Both the position numbers and the translations under genes were made by a program. Shown here piece after piece: positions 34,814-46,713 of a stretch of DNA of 64,000 nucleotides (the stretch's first letter is position 1; every line of letters begins with the position of its first letter). A model generated the notes under the pieces. It did no database searches. It saw nothing but the letters and a program-made list of their open reading frames with translations, and was not told the DNA's origin. This DNA is from Bemisia tabaci (Eukaryota > Arthropoda > Insecta > Hemiptera > Aleyrodidae), in assembly GCF_918797505.1 (NCBI RefSeq), contig NC_092795.1:20199131-20263130 (forward strand), given 5' to 3'.

Positions 34814-35018
34814 TTCGTTAAGCTCAAGCTTTGACCTTGAAACTCAGCAATTTCCTATCCCACATTCTGTTCTTCCAGGTTTCGAGCTTTTTTTGTGCAT
34901 GGCTTTGCATTCCCCTCCGGCCTCCCCCTCCCTTTAACACCCTCCATTCCGCACCCTCGCTCACTTCCACTTCCTCCTTTGATATAAATCAATAGGCAAG
35001 CTCACACTCTATTTATAA

Positions 35019-35027
35019 GGGCTTTGC
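35019..35027 (-). promoter_or_regulatory. TATAAATAG box
   Basis: The minus strand reads TATAAATAG, upstream of the signal-peptide exon at 34813. The predicted transcription start is near 34996, leaving about 180 bases of 5' UTR. On the plus strand the same bases read as a weaker TATAAGGG. Confidence 0.45.
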
Positions 35028-35649
35028 GCCGCCGAAGACAAACAATCGATCCATATAAATTCCCGCCCTTCCTCAAGGAAAACTGGAGGTTGGGTTGGGA
35101 GACATTTTAGTGGGTGAAGTAGGGGTACTTTAGCTGATGAGCTGCGCTAAATCACTCCGCATCGCGCTTTTCTATCTGTGGGAGGGTCTCAAGGTTATAG
35201 ATACTATTCCATCGTCGTCCCCAGGACGAACGAACGAAATTTCATTCAAAAGTTGCAAAATTTACTCAAACATGCAACATTATTTATAAGAATCTGACTG
35301 GACTTTTTCTTCTGGATTTAGCTAATTTTTGGCTGATAACTGACGTCATTGTGGTTTTCTCGTAAAAATACAGTTCTTGAGTGAAAATTCGGCAACGTTG
35401 TGATGAAGTTACGTTCTTTCTTTCCAGCTCTGAATAGTATACTTTCACTTGAGTAACAAACTGTAGATCTCGAGTTTTTGTAAATATAACGAATGCATTT
35501 TATAAATATACGTTCAACAAGGGAGAGCCGTAGTAGAAAATGTTGCATTTTGAAAAAGAAATGCACCAATTGACCAATTCTGCTCAAGGGTATGTAGTTC
35601 GAATTATCGACCGCACAAAAGGTCAACAGTGTTTTCAGCTGATATCACT
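35028..35649. other. no gene recognised
   Basis: Upstream DNA of the minus-strand TATA box, then AT-rich sequence. Confidence 0.4.
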
Positions 35650-35980
35650 ATTTAAATCTGGATGTAAGGCAAGTTGTGGGTCGTCGAAATGAAGGCGTAT
35701 TTAGTGTCTGGATATACGTGAACAAGTTTGAAGGAAACAAGCTGGGTGTAGAAAAGCTACGGTTGCAGATGGAAAGAGTCAAGAAGCCAAGACGAATGAG
35801 TAGATCTCCAATTTTACCTTCTCTTCTGCTTATGTTTGTCCAAGCACCTAGAAGGTGAGATAAAATGCATTCCAGCACAATTCATTAGTATGTACAAAAA
35901 TGCGTAGATTTTTAGCTTGCGTGGTTTTTTTTTTCAGATGCCTCAACCAGAGTCTCGGGTTTGGAAGGAGTACAATATAA
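35650..35980 (+). CDS. candidate last two exons of an unidentified gene
   Basis: The plus strand is open from about 35645 and reads protein-like sequence (GVFSVWIYVNKFEGNKLGVE, then KLRLQMERVKKPRRMSRSP). It meets a good donor at 35855 (AAG then GTGAGA). An 83-base GT-AG intron with a ten-T tract ends at 35937. Splicing keeps the frame and runs into TAA at 35978-35980, adding a tail that ends LGFGRSTI. The short intron is typical of insects. The upstream boundary of the first exon is not resolved: the best nearby acceptor (TTTCAG, about 35638) is followed at once by an in-frame TGA. It may be a real 3' end, a pseudogene or a coincidence. Confidence 0.28.
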
Positions 35981-36715
35981 ATCAAGGTGGTTTTACAGTC
36001 GTATGTTTTTGAAAGTGCTTTCCTTTCCTTGACAAAAACATCGCGGAAACTGCTGTGGTCATCTCGGGCTCCTGAGAGAGATTTGTGGATATATGGGCAT
36101 AGAGTCGCCGTGGTCAATTACACAGGTCTGGCCTAGAAAAGGGTCAACTACAAATCATTTTTTCAATGTTTTACTTGTGCGCACCCTGCAATATTTTTAC
36201 CCGCCTCTCCCAAACCGACATGACTTATCGCAACCTTGGTGGGATCTTTTCCTTTCCCGTTTCTGTATTTTTCATCCGGCATTTTTTATCTGCACCCCTG
36301 GATCTGTTCCTGGGAATTTATCTGTTTTCATTTCTGGAAAACTCTTATTCGGCTTCGAAGAAAATATTCCCTCTGCCTTCGTATTTTACAGTTTTCAAGT
36401 GAATACACGTCCAAAATTAGTTTAAGTAGGTACGTTCAAATGATACCTAAATAGGAATATTTAAGTTAGGTAATTGTTCCGCCCAGCTTTATTACCATAT
36501 CCCTGAAAATTCCGTGAAGCTAAAATCAACCATCAGGTACATTGATACATATAAAAAGGAATTTCTTAATAGGTCTTCTCAATCGACGAAGTCCGATATT
36601 TCTTCTGCCACGTGCCAGCTAAGTTCAGGAAATTTCAAGTCACTTTTTTATAGAGATTTCGATCACTTTGAAAGTTTGGGATCAGTAAAGAGAAGATTCC
36701 TCGGGAAAATGGGCC
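35981..36715. other. no gene recognised
   Basis: Three overlapping plus-strand ORFs (36093-36454) in different frames are C/T-rich and not protein-like. Confidence 0.35.
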
Positions 36716-37137
36716 AATTGCGCTGGTCAAAGAATCGTGTCTTGATGCTTGATTCTTGTAGATCAGCTGAAAATAATACGATCCGTCCAAACAGCAATTT
36801 CCTACGTTAAATTTTAACCGAGATATCGCGCTTTAAAAAAATCGAAATATGGCGTCATCCACCACGAAAGTGACACCCTTTCCTCCTTGTTTTCATTTTT
36901 TAGGGAAATACACATTTGCACTGGTTACTCAACGTGTGACTCGGATGAAAGCAAACTGGAAGAAACCAAGGGTGTCACTATATACCGCGGTGGATGCTGT
37001 CATAAACCGAATTTTTCAAAGCGCGATATCTCGATTCATAATGAACGTACACAGTTGCTGTTCGGATAGATGTTATTATTTTCGGCTGATCTACAAGAAT
37101 CAATCATCAACACACGATTCTATGACCAGCGCAACTG
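36716..37137. mobile_element. TIR/foldback element (AATTGCGCTGGTCA)
   Basis: Arms of about 165 bases (36716-36880, 36970-37137) share GCGCTGGTCA, TTGATTCTTGTAGATCAGC, CGAGATATCGCGCTTT and GGTGTCAC. A half-related stretch (CACGATTCTGTGACTAGCG) lies near 13727. ORFs over it are not coding. Confidence 0.6.
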
Positions 37138-37379
37138 ACAACCATACTTTGCCGAAAAAAAGCGTACCTGTGCTTGATTTTAATTCAATTTTATTAAGAA
37201 TAAAATTCAATTCAATTGTATCTTAAAATTGGATGATTGATCAGAAAATCATCATTACAAAATAGTTACCAAGGAAGAAATAAATTTCAAATTTTTCTTG
37301 GCGTATCAAGTATGGAGATGTCGGAATAATGGAAGAAGGTCGTATCTAATGGAAGAATGTCAATAACCGATATAAGATC

Positions 37380-37710
37380 AATGCTCATCACTGACGCGAC
37401 GCGACGTGCTGCTGCTCAACAGTATCCGGATCCAATTTGACGATATATACATCGAAAACCTGTACCTGGATCACATCGACACAAAGTGGCTCACAATCGG
37501 CGTCCAGCGCAACTCGAGATCTCGGACGGGTTCGCTACACGGTCCAATCAGCAGCGACACTGGGAGTCGGTTTACCTGCAACTCATCTCTGTTCCCCTAA
37601 TACTCGCGCCATGAATGGCGAAATGAATGTTGATTTCAGCCCGCTTATAACGAACTTGTCAGCATCATCAGCAGCTCCAGCATCGGCCACCATTCAATTG
37701 TAAATTCGCA
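37380..37710 (+). pseudogene. possible decayed coding fragment
   Basis: A balanced-GC stretch is open in three plus-strand frames and reads protein-like pieces in each (for example RRDVLLLNSIRIQFDDIYIE in one, LEISDGFATRSNQQRHWESV in another). This may be a frameshifted relic. No family recognised; a non-coding explanation is equally possible. Confidence 0.2.
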
Positions 37711-38225
37711 GAGAGAAAAAAACACAAGGAAATAAATACAATGAAAAATCAAGAAATACATAAGATAATTCTACTATTTTTAATCGCCACTGGTCGGTCC
37801 ATCACCATGTATTTGGGAGTAGCTTTTGATTGGCTCCTCCATTTTCAGCCTCAAGGAGCTCGTGATGCCCCAAAAATGGCGGACCTTGTAAGCAGATGTA
37901 ATTACATGCATGACTTAACATGTGGTTTTATTTGCATGTCGCATCGGGAATTTTACTATGATGCATTATTACTACATGGCTACTTACTTTTACAGCCAAA
38001 AGCGTGCTATTTTGATGGAAACTCGTATGCGAAAAAAAGAAAGTCTTATTATGTTAACCGAGTGTTTGGTGTTTGGTGGTAAATATATATTGATCGAACT
38101 TTTTAGCTCATGACCGACAACCTAGGGTTTACAGAACTGAACACCCGGCTCGCGCTATTGAACTTTTTTTGCAGGACGTTCATGAAAAGTTAAGTCATAC
38201 GAATCAGCCGTTAAAAGTGTACTAG

Positions 38226-38310
38226 GGGGCTACGCCCCCTGGCCGCTACGCGGCCCAACCCCCCGAAGGCGCTCCGCGCCATCAATGGGCCGCTTCGCGG
38301 CCCTTTTTTT
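38226..38310 (+). repeat. cluster of GC-rich odd-length palindromes
   Basis: Four short hairpins in a row: GGGGGCTACGCCCCC, GGCCGCTACGCGGCC, GGCGCTCCGCGCC and GGGCCGCTTCGCGGCCC, separated by CAACC or ATCAAT. Each has a three-base centre (TAC, TCC or TTC) in a GC stem. Related clusters lie at 51744-51800, 51956-52025 and 55573-55660. Confidence 0.7.
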
Positions 38311-38406
38311 ACCCTCCTATTAGTATTAGATTTATTTTTCCCCTAAAAAAATTCGATATGAGGAATACTTAATAGAATGAAATAATTTTTGGTTTTGATG
38401 AATAAA

Positions 38407-40384
38407 GAAAAAATAAATTGGCCTCCGGCCAATTTATGCGCGGCGCTTCGCGCCGCGTACCGGCGCTACGCGCCGGCATTTGGGGGGCTTCGCCCCCCCA
38501 TCCGCTTAGCGGATTGGTGCGGAGACCGCACGGGACTTTCTCGCTCGAGCCGGCGCTTCGCGCCGGCATAGACACTTTTACTGGAATATTTAGAAAAATA
38601 CTGCCAATTTTACAAAATCATAAAGTTTGATCGGAATTTTGATCACAGGATAATAGTTATGAAATTTTTATTCAAACCACTGAACTTTATTGTAAATGTC
38701 TTCGCGATATGTGATGAATTCATATATTCGGACTCGACTTGTTGATTTTATGAGGCATCTTCAATTAAATATGTAATTGATTAACAAAGTCTCCTGTCAA
38801 AGATGGCGATCCGTAAAAATCTTAGCTTTTCTACGATTCATTAGGATCCATTAGATTCATTGACATCATACTTCAGATACGATTTTATATTATAATCTCT
38901 CCTTAAGCACGGTCAAAAGCCATCAAATATCTACTTGAATGGGTAGAATGACTATTCGATGTTCAAATAGTCTTAAAACTAAACGGTTTTCGCTTAGCAT
39001 CTCCCAAATTTTAAATTTGGCGGGCGAATCTACCTGCTGGAAGGTTCACCACTTGCCCGCCAGGAGCGCCATCTCCTTACCGCGTATTCCCGTAATTCAA
39101 AGCGAAAACAATAGAGAGCGCTGCGCGCGATCTCCTTGCTGCTGTCGACAAACGTCAACGAACAGGTTATAACAATTATAACCTCCTTTATTAACAAGCA
39201 TTAAATCAGTCATATTTGTGCCGAATTATTATATTATATTTGTGCTTAGTACCTCGTAAAAAGGAACCGCAAAAGATGGAATCTGCCGGGATTCTAAATT
39301 CATTAACAACAAACATATTAGTTTTTAATAAAGATCTAAGTGTCAGTTCTTGGCGTTAGCTTGATGATTCATTGTACCTTTGTAATGTGAGTATGTACCT
39401 AATTAGTTGTCTAATTTTGCTTTGTGTATACCTACGGAGTAATTTTGGAAATAGTATATGATGCATTATATAATGCATTTGAATTCCTAGGTTTCACCTG
39501 ACTCAAAGCGTTTGCTGCTATTATCTAGAAGCGTTCCGACTCATTTATCAGAGAATTGAGCGTCTCCTATCGGCCCCTCTGCAATTATGAGATTAGTCCA
39601 AGAATCCTTTAGGAACTTAAATTAATGACTCAGATGGTGCTTTTGAGCCAACTTTCAAAGAATTAAAGGCATTTTTTTCAAAATCTACAGTCCATGAGCT
39701 CTCCGTGTGACCGAAGTGCTCTCCTCGCTATATGACGCGCAACCCTTCAATTTTTAGTTTAGTCCAAAGACCTCATAGGAACTTACATTATTGAACCAGG
39801 TGGTGCTCTTATGCCAACTTTCGAAGAAATGAAAGGCATTTTTTTTCAAATTTACAGTCTTTGAAAATGAGTTGTTTGTGGAATGTCGCGGAGCAAAGTG
39901 CCCTACTTTTGGGCCTCGTAATCCCTTGAATTTTGAGTTTAGTCCAAAGATCTTTTAGGATCTTAAATTAATGACCCAGGTGATGTGCTTGATGCCCAAT
40001 TTTAAAGAATTAAAGGCATTTTTTAAAATTTACAGTCCCTCAAAATGAGCTTTCCGTGTGATTTTGCTAAAAATGGACAATTGAGCGTAGCCCCCCCAAA
40101 TTTTAGCGTACCTCAAAATCGTTGGACGTGCATAAGGAGACCATAGATATGGTGTCCTGTGCCAATTTTGAATGAAATCGAACAGATAGATTCTGAGATA
40201 TCGCTGTACACAGATTTGGGGGACGCCACACGGACGGACACACATTTTTTCAAGTATGGTTATTTTTACTCCTGGGACCTTCAAACGTCTAGAAATGATG
40301 AAATTTCAACTTTTTTTTTTTTTTTTTCTTGGAGGATGACAATACTTCCTCTCTACCCTATGGGAGCGAGAAAGTAAAAATTTT
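38407..40384 (+). mobile_element. ~2-kb unclassified element, copy 1
   Basis: Same sequence as 52664-54663 in reverse. It runs from a small palindrome (AATTGGCCTCCGGCCAATTT) through a cluster of GC-rich hairpins (38430-38575) to an end at TGGGAGCGAGAAAGTAAAAA. Inside are three ~170-180-base tandem units (near 39593, 39760 and 39940) with TTAGTCCAAAGA and AGGCATTTTTT. No ORF of note apart from a 72-codon frame shared by both copies (MPILNEIEQIDSEISLYTDL and on) that covers the T-run. Superfamily unknown. Confidence 0.65.
39593..40060 (+). repeat. three ~170-180-bp tandem units in copy 1
   Basis: Each unit runs TTAGTCCAAAGA ... AACTTTCAAAGAATTAAAGG ... CATTTTTT ... TACAGTC ... GAGCT. The same array is mirrored at about 52985-53475 in copy 2. 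Confidence 0.65.
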
Positions 40385-40476
40385 TGAAGTCAAAAGGACG
40401 CGTTTTGGAATGACTGCTTGATGAAATATTACAGTAAAACAACGAATAGTTTAAATCAGGTAATTACTAAGTATCT

Positions 40477-40690
40477 CTGGAGTCGGGGATTGAACCCACA
40501 CCTTGATCAATGTGGAAACATCCGACGTCGTAGACGACTCGGCCACCGCTCATCTTGGGGTAAGTGGCGGAAATCTTGTGTAGATATAAGTGTAGAGCTG
40601 ATGCGCAGGCTACACACCTACTGCGCAACCTCCTCGACCACTGCGCATCCTCCCGCGCATAGCGGTAGCAGTCCCGGAGCACTCTGTAAA
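40477..40690 (-). mobile_element. tRNA-derived SINE-like sequence
   Basis: On the minus strand there is a good A box (TGGCCGAGTCG, about 40535-40545) and a B box (GGTTCAATCCC, about 40487-40497), some 49 bases apart as in Ser/Leu-type tRNA heads. It does not fold as a true tRNA. It follows copy 1 of the ~2-kb element. Confidence 0.5.
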
Positions 40691-40717
40691 TTCACTCACT
40701 TTTATAACGTGATTTTA

Positions 40718-41010
40718 AAAAAACCTGGGTCCTTTTTCCAAAATCTGATTAGAGCGGGCTCATCTAGAGCCTATTACCTGTCGATTTACGCAAAAATCAT
40801 GGAAATCGGCCCAGTAGAATGCTCAAACGAACTATGACAAAACACATAAATTTACATTGTTTATATGGGAGAATTCGCAACTTTACCACGTAATATAAAA
40901 AAACCTGGGCCATATTTTGAAAATCTGAAAAGAGTTGGCTTATCTAGAGACAATTGCCCGTCGATAGCCGCAAAAATCATGAAAATCGGCCCGGTAGAAC
41001 GCTGGAACTA
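40718..41010 (+). repeat. two diverged ~120-bp direct repeats
   Basis: Units at 40718-40840 and 40897-41010 share AAAAAACCTGGG, ATCTAGAG, CGCAAAAATCATG and AAATCGGCCC. They probably belong to one TE tail duplicated in place. Confidence 0.6.
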
Positions 41011-42745
41011 AGCGTCACCAGTTTCGCAAAATTAGGAGGTCTTGGAGTTTATAGTATAGATAGTAATCGACAAACTGAACAATCCCGCGTGAACTCCTGA
41101 TGAAATAATTTTTTTTTTATCTTTAAAAAGCATACAGTTGAAGTGTGATCTACAATTGGACCGAGTTCATTAGAAAGGAACCAACGCACATTAAGTTGAA
41201 ACTGAGAAAAAGAGGTTTGGAGTTTAATCCCTGCATAAGGCTCAAAAAATTAACTTTAACTCCTCATTTCACAAACTAATGTATTGTTTTCGACTTTCAG
41301 ATTTTGGCAGGAGAAAATAAACGACGAACTCAAAAAAAAAAAAAAAAAAAAAAATCCGCAACTCGATTTTTTCGAAAAAGTGGGTTGGTTCCTCTGTCCT
41401 TTCTGATAAATTCGGTCCAATTTTGAGTTCCAAACACACGAGAGCTTGGAACTTTGAATAACTCATTATCATACCACATCTGCATCGTCTTAACAAGTTT
41501 GATTTGATAATATTAGGCTGTTTTCGTGCCAAAATTCTAGTAAAAATTTCGCTAAGCAGCAAAGCAAACATCTTAATTTTGAATTTCTGGTTATTAAATC
41601 CTCTTTCCTTTGGACGGTCAAAATTAATATAAATCAGCAGAAACACCAATTGAAATGGAATTGCACCTGAGCTGGGCGATAATTTCGGCAATAGATTCGG
41701 CGGATTTTTCCTCCTCTTCCCACACGTCACGTACATTAAATTCGAAGCGTAATTGAAAACGGGAGAGTAAGCAATTTCGGACAATTTGCATGATGGAAAT
41801 GTCCAGTGATTTCAATTGTCGGGCTCAGCGAGAGGCGAAACATACGGACGGTGAATGCGGCGCTCGGCGTTCGGAGTTGAATTAAAATGAAAGGCAGAGT
41901 CAGAGTTTGGGGGAGAGGGTAAAACCACAAGCGCATGCATCATTCACCATTGCCATTTAGTTGACCAATCAATGCGGGGGCCGAATGGACGATGCCTATT
42001 TCGTATATCAGAGGACAGACAATTTGCAGGCTATTGTCCGGACCGCGGCCACATTTCCGCTACGATTTTGTCCCTCAAGCACGTTCCCTGTTCGCTGTTC
42101 CTGTTCCTGTGGGAGCACAGAACATGCCTGTTTTGTCCTCCACGTATTATTTATATGTAAAGCCGGTGTCCCGGAATTTCGCTCGCATTAACAGTCCTGT
42201 CGTTCATTTTCGCCTACAAAAGGAGAGCACTGGGGTCGAGGTAGCCAGCTTTATAGAAACCTTCGAATAAATTTGATTGGACGGGCACATAAAAACAAGA
42301 GGAGTCTAACTTTTACAGTCCCTTTATGGAAAGAGTGAAGACAACGCTGCTTATGGATGTCAGAAACGGGAATAAAGATTAGACAAATCGGACGTTTTTG
42401 GTAATATTTACTCAACCCATTCCCGAAGTCCTATCTCCGTACCCTCTCTCATTCCATTTGTTACTTGCCGTACCTCCAATTCCCCGGTTCATTCCAGTTT
42501 ATAATCTTTGCAATTGATAAAAATTTAATCTTTATTCCCGTTTGTGACACCGTGAAGGCCTGAAATAAGGGAACCAATAAAAAATGGATTCGCATTGTCT
42601 TTACTCTCAGTATAAAGAAACTCTACTAACATTGAGAGACATATTAGAGTTTTGGAGTATACATAGAGTATTGGAAAATTTAATATCTTACACTATAATA
42701 TAAAATCAATAAGCATAACGTAGTAACTAACTACCTTTAACAAAG
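41011..42745. other. no gene recognised; A-run
   Basis: Contains a ~23-base A-run (about 41332-41354) and a moderately GC-rich section (41880-42260) with unrecognised ORFs in three frames. Confidence 0.4.
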
Positions 42746-43509
42746 CAGGGCCGGCTTTACCAAGCCGTGTCGACAGTACTACCATAAATTCATGAAACTT
42801 CGCGCGAAAGTAAGTTCCGTAAACCTATCTCTGTGTGGACAAGGACTTCTATTTATATGAAATAAACGAAAAAATAATAAAAGAACAAACGTAAATGTGG
42901 TTTAATGATCTTAACTTCCGTCGCCGCAGCGCCGTGTCGCGCTGACCGCATTGTGTGTTTGGCGCAATGCATGATGTATTCCCGCAGTCTTGTAGGCGCT
43001 ATGCGTTTCACATCGACCGCTGCTGATCGCACTGTTCTGTTCGACGCAATGCGTGAAGTATTCCTGCAGTCTTGTAGACGCTATGCGTTTCACGCGGACA
43101 GCTGATGACCGCACTGTGTTTGACGCAATGCGTGAAGTATTCATGCAGTTATGTAGGCGCTAATATGTGTTACATGCCGACCGCTGCGCCGAGGGCTTCT
43201 CCTTTTCATCTCAAGTCCTTTGTCATCATTGCTCTCTGCGCTGCGCCGTTCCAGGCCAAATTGCGTGTTTGATTTCTCTCCTAACTCCACTAATTAAAGG
43301 TGCTGCCTCTCGTACAACCAAAAGACGAAAAAATTAGAAATTACCATACTCTCAGGAAATGAGAGATTTTGTCGCCTTTCCTCGTTTGTATATTTTTTTT
43401 CTGCATCCGATTTTTTTTTAATACCTACATTAAAAAAAATTGTAAAATTTGCCGCCATGGGTCGCGACCCATGTGGCCACCCCCCCCCCCCTCCCAAAAT
43501 CCGGCCCTG
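42746..43509 (+). mobile_element. hAT-type non-autonomous element with tandem units
   Basis: CAGGGCCGG and CCGGCCCTG termini with a perfect 8-bp duplication TAACAAAG (42738-42745, 43510-43517). About three ~85-base units lie at 42930-43190. The right part (43200-43500) matches the left part of the element at 26805 in reverse, including the CTCTCATTTCCTGAGAGTAT segment and a run of 16 C residues near 43481. Confidence 0.82.
42930..43190 (+). repeat. three tandem ~85-bp units (GCGTGAAGTATTC family)
   Basis: Same unit as at 27125-27400 but on the plus strand, within the hAT-type element 42746-43509. Unit boundaries can be followed by the repeated GTAGGCGCTA and GACCGC segments. Confidence 0.75.
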
Positions 43510-43517
43510 TAACAAAG

Positions 43518-44182
43518 TATTTCGAAAAAGCAGTTTTGACCTGAATTACGGATTTCCGGAGGAGCACGACAGTGAATCTAAAGTATAATGAAGGAAACAG
43601 CTTGTTGATGCAGTTTTGCAACTTTTTTACCTTGAAAGATAGAAATTATAATTTTAATTGTATGAATGGTGATTTAAATGGAACATATTTCTCGATTCAA
43701 AAAAAAACAAAACCTCCCGGTTTGCATTGATGAGGAGTTCTTTATGAAAACTGAATTGATTTCAAGTGAATAAAATACAGGAGTAAAGTTGTGCTTTAAT
43801 ATTACATTAGAATGAACCCTTCATTGCTGACGGCAAAATTTTCAGGCTCAGGTAAAAAGCAACGCTCCTCTATTAATTTCGAACAATAAAATGTAAGCTC
43901 GTAAAAAAGCTGTAAGTGGAGAATAAAGGCATTCATTTCAAAAGTTACGTTTTGTCCGATGGAAGTTCGCACGTAAAATAGTGTTGAGAAAATACATTGC
44001 CTTCCAAGAGAAAGGACCGATGAAAGCTTCTTCATGAAAAGGTTCGGGACACAATAGACAGCGCAGGCAGGTAGTCAAGACCCTTCTTGAGAGGAACTTA
44101 GCTGGAAAGCTTTCTCCCCGTTGCAGCCAAGGCATGGAGTCTTTCACGCAAATTATTTACGATGAAGATAACGACTGCTCTA
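43518..44182. other. no gene recognised
   Basis: AT-rich sequence between two transposons. Confidence 0.4.
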
Positions 44183-45232
44183 CTAAGGTAGAACAACGTA
44201 TGATCATTCGGAGTTGCAAATTGTTCTTCCGATACATTTTTCATCTTAGAGACTTTTCTTGCAATATTTATTTTCTCTAAAATAATGTGGATCCTTAGCA
44301 ATTTTAGAAACGGTTCGATAGTCAATCGATTAACGATAAACGTCAATCTTCAATCATTAATCAACGTCAATTGGATTACATTTTGCAAAAAGGAACCACT
44401 AGCATTGCAATGTTGCTAAGATTGTGCAACTTCTTCTGCCTTGGAGGAAAAACCCGATTATCCATTCATAGTTTCTATTTTACTCGCAAAAAACTGTAAA
44501 TTTAAGACAAAAATTACCATCTAAATTTCATAGTTTTTCACGATTTTCGCAATTTCATTGCAAAACATGAAGTTGCGCAATTTTAGCATCATTGCAATGC
44601 CAGTGGTTCCTTTTTGCAAAATGCAATCCAATTGATAATCGATATGCATGATAAATTCATTCGATTATTTAATTTAAGACCTTTTTTCCAAGAATCACAC
44701 TGTCATCAATCGACGGTTGGTATGCACGATTAGACTGGGAAAAATTATAAATATCATCAAAAGTACGTCGCAAGTGAATATTGCAAATTGAACGACAAAT
44801 CTAAGTGCAATATTTCCTTAGGAAGTACCTACTACTATACTCGTAACTTTCAAAATTACCTTGAAGTTTTCTCGGTCAAATCTTATATGCGAGTACTCAC
44901 TAATGGACTTCGGCGTGATCTGACTTGAGAGATTTTGGTAATAATGTCTTTAAACTCATGCAGAAATTATCAATTTATCTATCGATAGTTGAATTGTTAT
45001 CGAATGAGTTTGATCGATAATGCCCTATCTTCACAATGGTATATATCGATCAAGGACATTCGATAACGATTCAACAACCGAACTGCAGGTGTTACAGAGC
45101 CATTTTGAAATGAGAATGAATTTCTCTAAAAGATTTGAAGGGAAAATATGCATAATTTCTCCTGAAAAATATATTTTAACTAAAGAAATTTGGCAACGCT
45201 GTGAATTAATACGACATTTCACCTAAGTCCCG
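44183..45232. mobile_element. old mariner-like TIR element split by ~780 bp
   Basis: A decayed left half (44183-44310, CTACTAAGGTAGAACAACG, CATTCGGAGTTGCAAA) and right half (45105-45232, AAAGAAATTTGGCAACGC, CACCTAAGTCCCGCAG) flank inserted AT-rich DNA. That DNA includes a foldback at 44369-44634 and ATCGATTAACGAT-type ends. Confidence 0.45.
44369..44634. repeat. foldback with ~62-base arms
   Basis: CAATTGGATTACATTTTGC, AAGGAACCACT and GCATTGCAATG in the left arm are mirrored at 44572-44634. Half of a related copy is visible at about 56875-56945. Confidence 0.6.
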
Positions 45233-46683
45233 CAGACTAGTCTCTGTCATTCAATGCTAAGTTTTGTCTCCATCCTAAGTTCGAAGTCTTAAATGAAAGT
45301 AAAGACTCATGCACGAAGTACACCAACTCGGTATGATTCAAACTCACGGCACGAGCCCATTCTCCCATTCATCATTTAACTTTTCCTATACATTTTCAAC
45401 TGTTGCAACTCGGAGAGATTTTTTATAATTTTCCCGGACGTAAAACTTCTTACTCGGAAAAAGAATAAGTTTCCATTGCTTGAAAGAGACCTATCATATC
45501 TCACTTGGAGAGAACACCCCCTTGAAAAATGTCGCTATCGCGTTTGCGACGAAGTCGGAAGAAAGGGACCGCAGCTCAAATACATCAGCACAGCGAAAAG
45601 ACGCGCTCCGAGTCGAAATTTATGATCGATTTACTGTTTTTGATGTTAATCGCTTTCTAATATTCTCGAGAGCGTTGCGGTAAGATTTCAAGCCATCTCG
45701 CATCATAAAGTAAGTATAAAATGTGTTAGAAATTGATCGTGATTGAAATCGTGGCAACAACTTGGGTTTCTCTTGGCTTAATGTCAGACGAACGGTTTCA
45801 GCCATTCACTCTTGCATGAAAGCAAGGATACTTATACTCTGATAATTTTTCTTTTCGTAAACTTAGAATTTAAAGTAATACATACGTTCAAAGTTTAACT
45901 ATGTGAATACATGAGTTAAAGCCCCTTCATCTCCCATGAACACTGAAGCAAAATGTTTTCAGTGCTATTGATTAACATGATTATAATCATGTTTTTATTT
46001 TTCAAATTTTTCTGAAATTGTAAAGACATATTGTAAGATAGAAATTCGTCCAATTTTCATTAAACCTATAGATGCCCAAGCCGAGTCAAATTGACCCGAG
46101 GCTTGTTAAAAACACTTGTCCTACGGGTTTTACACGAGCCGTTACGTACAAAGCTTTATACAAAGGCCTAAAAATGCATCCTAAAAAAAGAATCAGACGT
46201 CAAATTGAAAAAAAGAAAAAAATCAAGTTCTAGCACAGCCGAAGCCAGGAGAGATGTATTCTAGCCTCGTATTTCAACTTTTATCTCGAACCTGAGCGAC
46301 ATCTAACCGGCAGCATATAGCAGAGCATTTCGAGTTCACGCCCCGCGCCATCGCGCCTTCAATTTTGTAAATGCAATACGGACATCCATCAAGTACGAAT
46401 AGTCGTAGCTCTGCGCCGTCATCAACGCGCATCCTTTCCCTTGCTCTATTTCCATGTTGCAGATAGATATTGCCGCGGAAACTATCTTTAAATACCATGA
46501 CATGCAGAGAATGGCTCATTACTTTGTGTTCCGTAATTATTCTACTATTTTGTTTTCAAAAGTAACGCAGAAATTAAGTCAGTCCAAATCATAAATGAAC
46601 CTGTATTCAGTATATATTCACGTCAATACACTGAAAGAGTGTAATACAATTAAAATAGAAATTCTTCAATTTATCTGTTTCAG
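45233..46683. other. no confident gene
   Basis: At 46274-46519 (minus) a more GC-rich stretch holds an 81-codon ORF and, in another frame, a 55-codon ORF starting MSWYLKIVSAAISIC. Neither is supported by splice sites or homology I know. Confidence 0.3.
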
Positions 46684-46713
46684 CTGCCTGACCCAACAGA
46701 CTCGACAAATAAG
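46684..46713 (+). CDS. candidate 30-nt microexon
   Basis: A strong acceptor (TTTATCTGTTTCAG, ending at 46683) and a strong donor (AAG then GTAAGA, donor at 46714) flank exactly 30 bases with no stop in frame 0, where they read LPDPTDSTNK. A 30-base exon could be skipped or included without a frame change. No other exon of the same gene can be seen nearby, so the host gene would have introns extending well beyond this region. Both splice sites are unusually good for chance, but this is inference. Confidence 0.35.

Noticed and set aside
38407..40384. Helitron
   Set aside because: There is a hairpin near one end, but no TC start, CTRR end or A/T insertion site could be shown from the two copies.
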